Source: Artocarpus heterophyllus
Taxonomy: Eukaryota; Streptophyta; Magnoliopsida; Rosales; Moraceae
Direction: 5' to 3'
DNA length: 64,000 nucleotides
Assembly (NCBI GenBank): GCA_025403435.1
Contig: CM046338.1
Coordinates: forward strand, 20,453,141 to 20,517,140
Notes under the pieces: generated by a model
The model's input: only the letters and a program-made list of their open reading frames with translations
Told to the model about the DNA's origin: nothing
The model's database searches: none
In this document: piece after piece, positions 56,290 through 64,000 of the stretch
How the letters are laid out: the number at the start of each line of letters is the position of its first letter
Numbering within the stretch: position 1 is the stretch's first letter
Position numbers and translations under genes: made by a program

Positions 56290-57879
56290 GGACATCTTCA
56301 CCGCGCCATCATTGGAGACGAAGGTGAGGCAGATGGAGCTAAGTTGTGGGGGAACATGGAGATCCACTTCTTGCTGTTGTTCTTCAGTGGTTATAGCGTC
56401 AGATGAGTTCTTGCTTTGATTTGTTTCTTTGAAATTCTTACTATGATGTGTTTCATTAGGGTTTGTGTTTTCTTTTTTTATTTTTTTTGAATCAAGGCTA
56501 AAATTAAAATTGTCATGAGATCAAGATTTGTTTTGAGCAAAACTTGATATAAAAAGGAATGTGTAATTAAATGTGAAAAGTTTTATTTTAAATTTTATAA
56601 ACAACGCAATGTTGAGCTGATTATTTTAAGATAAACATCTATATTTTTGTTCTCCACTCCTAGATCATTTCAGCGCCGCCACCATAGTTTTTCCCATTTG
56701 ATTTTAGGTGATGTTATAAATATTATATCCAAGTTTCACTTAGTAGGCTAATGTGTTGATTTGTTATCTAAGATATTTTGATATTTGGAATTGTGCTCCT
56801 ATCAAGTCCAAGGTCTATGAATCGGATGACTCATCTTTCTCTAAGTCCATACACGTGTATGTATTAGAGGAGCAACTTGCTTAATTTTCTTCCTTTGCGC
56901 TTAAAGTTTAAATAGTACCAGAAAATTCCCAAATACTATTATTTACTCTCCATCGGCTTCCTTACTCTCCCTCATCCCTGAAGTGTATGAAGCACCATAA
57001 CTGGACTTTTTCCGCCATGTCTCTAATGATAATAAGCTGGTTCTATGTCCTTCCTTTGTTCTTGTTCAAAGGCCGAGTGTTGGAGTTGGCAAAAGCCTAG
57101 ATTGATTAGTTTCCTTTATAGGTTTTATAGACCCAGTTTGAGAGTGCTTTTGAAACTCTTAAAAGCATTTTGTATAAAAATCAATACATTTAGAGTGTTT
57201 TGTAAAAATTTGTAAAAAGACATTACACGAAAACTAATGTATTTTTTAAACTATTTTGAAAAATTAAAATTTGTAGCTCTTACATTTTGTTTCTAATTTT
57301 GTTTTTACTTTATGTAAAAGTAGTGCTTCGACAGCAAACATAGCAACCCTAAATTGAGCCGGAGCTAAATTGAGTTGTATTGAATGTTATTGTTCGGATA
57401 GCTGAATATGGTGGTATTATTTTTGAGTGGGAGTCAAGTCTAATAGAATAATTAGACTTGCTAGGTAGGCATGAGATTATACTATACGAGTAATCTAGCT
57501 AGTTGTTATCATATTTCTTAATTTTTATTACTTTCGTTAGTTAACGATCCATCCATATTAAGTTTAGATTCCTTGAACCGACTGGGGGAATACTTGTTGA
57601 CTTGAACATGATGACGTATAGATTTTAGGTTCTGTTGAGGAATAATGATACAACTTATGTCTTAATATGCCCGCCGTTGGTTCTTTGAAAGTTTGTACAG
57701 TTTTAGCTAGTTAGCTTATTTTCTTATCAACCAAATAGAGTTGATTAAAGTTGCCATGAGTTAGAGATATTTCTTAGTTTATTTTAATTTCAGTTTAAGC
57801 TAGTTAGCTTATTCCTAGATTTTGGTTCTTTTTATTCTGTAACATAGTTTTTTTCTTTAATAATAATAATAATAATAGA
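56290..57879. other. AT-rich stretch without recognised genes
   Basis: A stretch at 56300-56400 is GC-richer but carries no recognisable frame. A short AAT repeat lies at about 57858-57878. A weak hAT-MITE-like phrase (GAGTGCTTTTGAAACTC) is at about 57131. Nothing else was seen. Confidence 0.4.
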
Positions 57880-57904
57880 ATAACAACACTACACAGTGTC
57901 CTAC

Positions 57905-58203
57905 ATTGTATATAAATCTTATCACTGTCATCAAAGCTCAGATTGTTGAGCTCTTTCTCTCTCTAAAATTCTCCCTTCTCTCTAGAATTATCTCCCTTTC
58001 TCTCTAAAATTTGAAGCATGTTCTTAATTTTCTAGATCTTTTCTATTGCTTTTTCTCATAAACTCGAATCTCATCCATAACCCCTTAACCATATTTAAAT
58101 TTTAGTAAACCACCCTCAGAGCTTACACTCCGTTCTTTATTTCCTCATTTCTTTCTTTCTTTCTTTCTTTCTTTTTTCCCTTGTTTCTCCTTCTTTGTTT
58201 TCT
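57905..58203 (+). promoter_or_regulatory. Putative promoter and CT-rich leader of the decayed cassette
   Basis: TGTATATAAAT at 57907-57917 is a good TATA box. It is followed by CTCTTTCTCTCTCTAAAATTC-type repeats and a TTTC run at 58148-58175, then ATG at 58204. Element D has a similar CT-rich leader before its cysteine-rich ORF. Confidence 0.45.
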
Positions 58204-58719
58204 ATGGATCTAAAATACCATCACCTAAGAAAATACTTCCCATCATTTTTCTAGAAGGTTCTCAAGCAAAAATACAATTCTAGAGTCACTCGATTATGGA
58301 TTCTCATGCGTTTTGGAATCCCTGGTGGTGTGAGGATGCTGATTGATGAAAAAAAATTTCCAAGTGACTTCAATCAGAGAGTCGGCCTTCTAAGTATGGG
58401 TACCAATCATAGTCCGATGAGAAGAAGAGCTCATGCCATCAACTCTAGATGTCACAAATGTGGACGACAGACTTATGAGGGTAAGTGTCGTTCTCCTGGT
58501 TTTATGTCAATAAAAAGGGAAGACAAAATCCATTTTTGCAAAGATGGCCTTTCTAAAGAAAACTTGGATGAACCCCATGCTTCTCTTCAGAACCATCTAA
58601 GTTGATATGTCTAAGGTGCAATTTCTAATCTCTGTCTCAAATTATATGCAGAAAGACAAAGCCTTAGGAATTTGGCATTTAAAGACTCTGTTTATCTGTT
58701 TGTAAGAAAATTAGATTGA
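58204..58719 (+). pseudogene. Decayed copy of the cysteine-rich ORF
   Basis: The frame from ATG 58204 reads MDLKYHHLRKYFPSFF, then TAG at codon 17 (58252). It continues VTRLWILMRFGIPGGVRML, RRRAHAI, CHKCGRQTYEGKC and SPGFMSIKREDKIHFCKDG, with further stops at 58603 and 58612, and ends VRKLD-stop at 58717. It aligns collinearly with all 173 codons of the intact ORF in element D, without frameshift. The third Cys of the cluster is Tyr. Roughly two thirds of residues match by eye. The three stops show that it is no longer translated whole. Confidence 0.85.
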
Positions 58720-59416
58720 GAGCAAATTCTTAATCCATAGAGGTCATTTGAGTGTTTCTACAAAAAAATTTATTTTGTGTTTGAGTGTTTGTTTGTTTTT
58801 AGATTATCACAATATGTGTTGAACAATAAATGTTTGTTTTTATTTTATTGTTAAATTAGTTATTATATATCTGTGTTTGTTTTATTAAAACATAATACAT
58901 TGTCAGATGTATCACATGTTTGTTCTTGTTGTTAGTTTAAATTTTTAGATCGTAAATGATTTTTCTAAATTTGTGTTGTTTTTATCAAAAGGTTTACATT
59001 ATGTCATATATCTTTTACTGACTTTTCTAGATTCGTATTGTTTTTGTCAAAAGGTTCACTAGTTTGTCAATTTTTTTTTACCGACTTTTTTAGATTCGTG
59101 TTCATTTTGTCAAAAAATTATACAGTTATATATGTAGGGTTTTTTTTGTTTGTTTGTAAATTGTTAAAAGTTATACAGTTAAAGTCTTGTTTGTCAAAAT
59201 TCGATCAAATTGCGTGTTAATTTTTTCAAAATCTGAATTGATTTGGCCCTGAGTTTTTCTAACATGTACATCACCTGCCTATCATAAGTCCCTAGTCTTT
59301 TTCCAGTTCCATCTTCTTTAAGATCTCATTCGGGACTTAAAGTTTAGGTAGAGTGAACTTAAGACAAGAACCAAAAAAAAAAAAAAAAAAATCGAAAAAA
59401 AAAGAGTAAACCAAAC
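58720..59416 (+). other. Spacer of the decayed cassette, with a 62-63 bp tandem repeat
   Basis: It is homologous in patches to the spacer in element D (TTGTTAAAAGTTATACAGTT here). Three units begin at 58958, 59020 and 59083 (GATTTTTCTAAATTTGTG, GACTTTTCTAGATTCGTA, GACTTTTTTAGATTCGTG), each with a TTTTGTCAAAA-type core. A long A-run lies at 59370-59403. Confidence 0.7.
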
Positions 59417-60065
59417 ATGTCTTCCTCCCATTAATATAGGAAAATCGAAACTATTTGTGTCTTCTATGGTTTCAATCCTGGTAAAGATAGAGTCTACTTA
59501 GAAGCCACAAAACACTTAGGCCAAGTATTAGCATGTAGGAAGATTAACCTAATTTATGGGGGAGATAGCTTAGGGTTAATATGGAATGTAGCCATCAACA
59601 GTACATTCTAGGGATAACCATGTCGTAGGGATTTTCCCTCATTTCCTAGCTGAGAAGAACCTCTGTGAGAAAACCATAGATAAGGAAGAGAGAGTCTGGT
59701 TGTACATCTTTAAGTGTTTTGAAAATATGATCCATAACTCTAACGCTTTCATTGTATTACTTGGTAGTTTAGGCACCCTTGAAGAGTTATTCAGAGTTGT
59801 TAATAGGAGTCTGTTGGGTATTCACTCTAAACTCATAGGTCTTTTGAATGTAAATGGTTATTATGATGGTCCTTTAATGTTTTTAGATTACACTGTAGAA
59901 CAAAACTTCATTATAGAGTGAAGACAAATATTTGTTACTGCTTCAACCACTAAAGACCTGCTTGACAAAATGCAAATCATTCATCGAAAGTCCGACACTC
60001 CAATATCCAAGCTTAATTGGAAGAAAGAAAGCAAGAAGCGACCATTAGGTTTTAACCTCCACCTG
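59417..60065 (+). pseudogene. Decayed copy of the LOG-like ORF
   Basis: It starts MSSSH-stop-YRKIETICVFYG at 59417, then LEATKHLGQVLACRKINLIY and GGDSLGLIWNVAINS. A frame change follows near 59610. The next frame reads NLCEKTIDKEERV, MIHNSNAFIVLLGSLGTLEE, LLGIHSKLIGLLNVNGYYDG and DKMQIIHRKSD. The hallmark PGG is LGS, so the phosphoribohydrolase motif is lost. It ends level with the stop of the element D copy, where TAA is CAA. It shares NLC-x-(E/K)-x-I-x-K and the missing QRKAEM with that copy, so both descend from one unusual LOG ancestor. It is intronless. Confidence 0.88.
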
Positions 60066-63000
60066 CAACTTTTGGTTTTACCCAAAGCATGTTCGTCTAT
60101 TTCTTATGTTCTAAATAACCGCTCTCCTCCACCTTCCATATTTTTTTGTGACATGTTGTTGTTAAAACCTTTAGATTCATTAACTTTAATATCGGGATGA
60201 CTGATATTATGGAGTAATTAGTACTATCGAAATGCATCCTATTTAAGGTCCAATCGTTTTTTTTATCGATGCTTCTGTATTCTCCATGCACATATGGTTA
60301 GGATAGCTGATTATACGGTGTATTTTGTACTCTTGATACATATCCATATCATGCCTATAAACACTCTATGTAATATTTTAATGCGCGTTTTTAATATAAA
60401 TACTTGCATTGTTTATTTCATTATTATTATGATGTAATATAACATCTCTAATCTAATTATAAACCACGGTTCAAAAATAATAAAGGACTAAAAAATAACA
60501 TGATCAGCTTATGTACTTCTCTTGATATATGTCAGAATAATCTTGATAAAAAAACACAGCCCCCTAACTTAAAATCTTGGCTCCGTCACTGTAGATCCCA
60601 TCGCCATCTCCGTGTAAGATCATACTAAGGAAGATAGGATCTCGATCTTCACTGCCAATCGACCAATGACATAGTCACTGAGGGAAATTGCTAAAGCTCA
60701 GTTGGACTTTAGCCATGTTGGCTCTTGCGCAACACACATACACACACAGAGAGGATGAAGTAGAAGAAGGGGAAAAAAAAGGAGAGTTGAAAAGGAGAGA
60801 GAGAAAAAAGAGGGGAGAAAACCAAGCGAGAGAGAGAAGGGAAATAAATGAGGTTTTTTCCAAATGGAAGCAAAATTTATGGCATGTTTTTTTTAGTTTT
60901 ACTTTTTGTTGCATAAATAATTAGATTGGTTTAAAAGATGACATATTGTATAATTTTATGTTTTAAGTATGTGGGCTGGATGCAAACGCTGTTGGGCTTG
61001 GGCGTAGTTGAGTGTGTTGATAAGTGCACCTAAGGTTTCATCATGGTAACTTCAAAGAACAAAACAAAAAGAGAATGAAGGAGATATCACATTTAGACAG
61101 GAAATTATAAGTTAATAATCTAATTTAAAAAAAAAAAGAAATTATAGCGTAATTTAGATTTAAAATTGTTAGAAACTTAAAAATACCCTTGCCCCTTGGT
61201 TTCCTTCCTCCCTCTGTGCTGTCTCCTCCCTCTTTTTGGTTGGTCATTCGTCTTTTCCGACCTGGAAGCTCCATCAACGGCGACTGTGACCTTGAGAACT
61301 ATGTAGGACAGAAATGAAGACGCAGAACATAACGCTGACGGAGATCCTTGAGAAATAATGGAGGGCGATCGGGATCATGAGGCCGAGATCCATAGAGATC
61401 CATTCGTTGAGTATTGATTTTGACGGAGAATTGAGTTCGCCACAAAGTTCATCACTTAACATTGATCATCCTTCCAAGGATTATTGCCGCTGTGAGCTGA
61501 GTGACAATAAGGATGAAGCACACATAACGACTAACTGGACGTGAAGGTAAAGAAGAAGAAGGGTTCATTTTCGAGATTCTAATATTTTTAACGTGTCTAG
61601 TGTTATTAATTTTAACATGTAATAAATTGTGTTACAAGTTTTTATTCCTAATCCGAACCTACTATCCTCTATAACACATTTATGGCTGTGAGTATGGCGT
61701 GGAGCTCAACTAGTTCTCAAAAATAATATAAAACAAATAGCATTGAGTCATTCAGTGCCCAAAAGAACAGTAGCTAATAGTTCAATCTCTGAAAAGAATG
61801 ACGTCTACTCATTCAATCTCTAGCAAGGCGATCCTCCCAAGAGTCGGAAGGCTCTAGGGGATGCCCATTCAATCAAGGTTTGTTTATGTTACCATGTATG
61901 GGGACTAACACATGTCAAGGGGGAGTTTTAGCTGGGTCTCTAGTTACAGCAATAATAGTCGTCATTCTAACATTCCGCTTGGTAAGAAGGATCGAGAAGA
62001 GTAAGAAATGAGATAGTTGGAGAGGATTATACGAATTCTTAATTTATGTTCTTTGATAGGAAAAAGAGAGTTTAAAAGATAAATAATAGTTATTTAGTCA
62101 ATTATTACCTTTTTCATTTATACAATTTTTAATAAATTCTTTTAAACTTTAATGATGGTGCTTTTCTTAAACATTCTCATTAGTAGAGGGATCCAATTTT
62201 ATGGATTTGTTGAGAGATCGCATCCCTCCATCTCTTCTCTACCTTCTCTCCTTCCCTACCTACATTATACATCTCCCTCCATATCTTTCCCTCCACCCTT
62301 CTTCCTTCCTCCATCTCTCATTCCAACCAAACAACCGGAGATACCTTCTTGGAGATAATCCAGCATATTTTATTACTCTTCAAATGGGTGAATTGCTCTC
62401 TGAACAATCGCTGGACAGGTGAATTACACCATAGTTTAGAGCTAATATACTCTGTAAGGACTAGCTTCTAAGAGTTCGGATTTCCAAAAGGAATGGGCCG
62501 TCTCTTGAGCTTTTTAGGCATAAAAAGGTGGGCCTCTTACAATTTACGAACGACAAGAGCGTAGTTTTAGATTGCTTTTCCATCACCTGCTTGTTTACAG
62601 GCAAGATCGATTTGGGCCAGAAAATGAATGAACCTATTTGGCGGACATTGGGGGGAGCAATTAAAATTAGAGAAATTGAACTAAATAGTACAGTTTTAAT
62701 TCTTAATACAAACAAATAACACACTTTAAAAAATACTCAAGTATATAGTATTTTTAGAATAATGTGCTTTTTTAAATACTTAAATTATATTTTTGGAATA
62801 ATGTGCTCTTTTAAATACTTAAATTTTCAATTTTACCTCCTCTTTTTTCTTCTTCTCTTTCTTTTTGTTTTGGTTTTTCGTTATCTCAACATTGTTTCGT
62901 GTTATTCTCTACATCATTTTATACCAAAATAAATTTTCTTTTAAACTAAATAGGCTATTTACTTAATATTGTTATATTTTGGTCTAGTTATTTTGAATCC

Positions 63001-63261
63001 CAATAAATGGTGGTCTAATTCCCTTTTTCTTCCTTAAAATTGTTAATGTTCATTATTATTGTTATTATTATTTTTCTAGTTCATGTTTTTTTGTCAATAA
63101 TTGCACCACATGTGCCCCCTTAGATTTGAATCTTAGACCTATCCTACTCCATCCCACCCCTCCCACTATCTAGACTAGCCCTAGATAGGTCGAAAGAACT
63201 AATATTTTTAAGAACTAAGGAAATACCTTTTAATATTTAATTAATTAAGGCCAAAACTAAC
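60066..63261. other. Low-complexity and AT-rich stretch without recognised genes
   Basis: GA-rich DNA lies at 60740-60850, a CT-rich stretch at 62225-62330 and a 39-bp unit repeated at about 62757 and 62796. Short open frames here show composition bias rather than domains. No LTR, TIR or known protein was recognised. Confidence 0.4.
61359..61541 (+). other. Possible coding remnant of unknown family
   Basis: Sixty-one codons are open in a balanced-composition stretch reading IEIHSLSIDFDGELSSPQSS and then DHPSKDYCRCELSDNKDEAH. The same frame upstream has MKTQNITLTEILEK-stop. It is more protein-like than its surroundings, but I recognise no family. Confidence 0.2.
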
Positions 63262-63735
63262 AGTATGTTTGGCAAACTCAGTTTTAAAAAAAACTCTTAG
63301 TTGGTACAGTGTAAACCTCTCATAGGCTACAATGTCAAAAAAAAGCAATTATATTATAAATTTCTCATATGCTATAATATTTTTAACCAAAGTTAGTTTA
63401 AACCACCAGTTCACACCACAATTCCTAAACACTCTATAAACAATAAATTTTAAATACGCTAGGAAAAAGAAAATTTATTTGAAAGAGTTAACATGATAGT
63501 ATACACAGATTTCAATTATTATTAAATAAAGATATCATATGATTGTAATGACATAATACATCCAATCTACTAATAGGATGTTCAGAAATTGTGGTTAGAA
63601 TTTAAAATTTTAAATTGAAAATTGTAGCATATGAGAGTTTTATACTATGGGTCACTTTTTATGATCACAATAGTATATAAGAGCTTTACACTAGCAACCA
63701 AAAGTTTTGACTAAAACTAATTTGCCAAATACCCA
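63262..63735. mobile_element. Foldback MITE-like element with long imperfect terminal inverted repeats
   Basis: The left edge AGTATGTTTGGCAAACTCAG and the complement of the right edge GGGTATTTGGCAAATTAG match. Inward, CTCTCATAGGCTACAATG on the left mirrors CATTGTAGC/ATATGAGAG-type sequence on the right at about 63624-63640. It is about 475 bp, AT-rich, and has no ORF. The style is hAT-like (TTTGGCAAA ends), but no 8-bp target duplication was found. Confidence 0.55.
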
Positions 63736-64000
63736 TTAAATAGTTTCTCTTAATTTGACATATTTTTACTTTAAAAAAGAACCTATAAAAATACTAATGA
63801 TTTATTGGCGCTCGTGTATATATGGTTAGCGCTAAATTTAATATAATTCTCTAATTAATTTTTTCCATATTTCCTTGTTTATTCTTGAGTGTTTTATGTT
63901 TCTTATGAGATTTCGTGTTTTTTAAGTATTTCAAGATAATGATCTAAATAATGGATGAAAAGTGAAGATTTTGGAGCTTTGAGATCATTTATATTTATTT
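63736..64000. other. AT-rich end of the window, nothing recognised
   Basis: No ORF, repeat or motif was seen. Confidence 0.4.

Noticed and set aside
1..64000. CRISPR arrays, operons and ribosome binding sites
   Set aside because: The sequence is plant nuclear and the repeats seen are LTRs, minisatellites and transposon ends.

Overview
The window is plant nuclear DNA and looks like a eudicot intergenic retrotransposon nest. It is AT-rich and made mostly of long LTR retrotransposons. Their primer sites match plant initiator-Met tRNA (TGGTATCAGAGC), and the families are recognisable as Copia, a Tekay-like chromovirus, Athila/Tat and an Ogre-like Gypsy. I see no intact ordinary host gene, no tRNA or rRNA gene and no prokaryotic feature. 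The species cannot be read from the sequence.

Left part (1-16600). A minus-strand Copia fragment (1-3956) abuts a minus-strand Athila-like Gypsy element. The 5' LTR of the Athila-like element is split by a complete but degenerate chromovirus, element B (6965-16074, target duplication gtttt).

Middle part (17160-31700). A minus-strand Gypsy gag with its primer site and LTR is interrupted by a complete deletion-derivative Copia, element A (19013-26327, target duplication gcaag), and probably by a second, Athila/Tat-like LTR (27359-29039). A Met-primed LTR remnant and a LINE-type RNase H remnant follow.

Key part (32355-41390). Element D is a complete and very young LTR element (LTRs 2403 and 2402 bp, about a dozen differences by eye, target duplication acaca). 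It has no gag or pol. Its primer site and polypurine region match those of chromovirus B, so it is probably mobilised in trans. Its interior carries two intact intronless ORFs in tandem. One encodes a 173-residue basic, cysteine-rich protein with a layout like the nucleic-acid-binding proteins of some filamentous plant RNA viruses. The other is a LOG-like protein of the cytokinin-activating phosphoribohydrolase family, with an intact PGGxGTxxE motif but changes elsewhere in the active site.

Right part (41391-64000). An old full-length Copia, element C (42382 to about 52875), has a foreign insert in pol and a triplicated LTR segment. It is followed by a CACTA-type transposon end and a plus-strand chromovirus LTR. 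At 58204-60065 there is a second, decayed copy of the same two-gene cassette, in the same order and orientation and with a recognisably homologous spacer. The window ends with a foldback MITE-like element.

The two-gene cassette, once intact inside a young retrotransposon and once decayed about 20 kb away, is the best candidate for an undescribed system. A second cross-element signal is a GC-rich dyad block built on TTCGGCCTGCCGAA, shared by LTRs of Copia and chromovirus elements that are otherwise unrelated.
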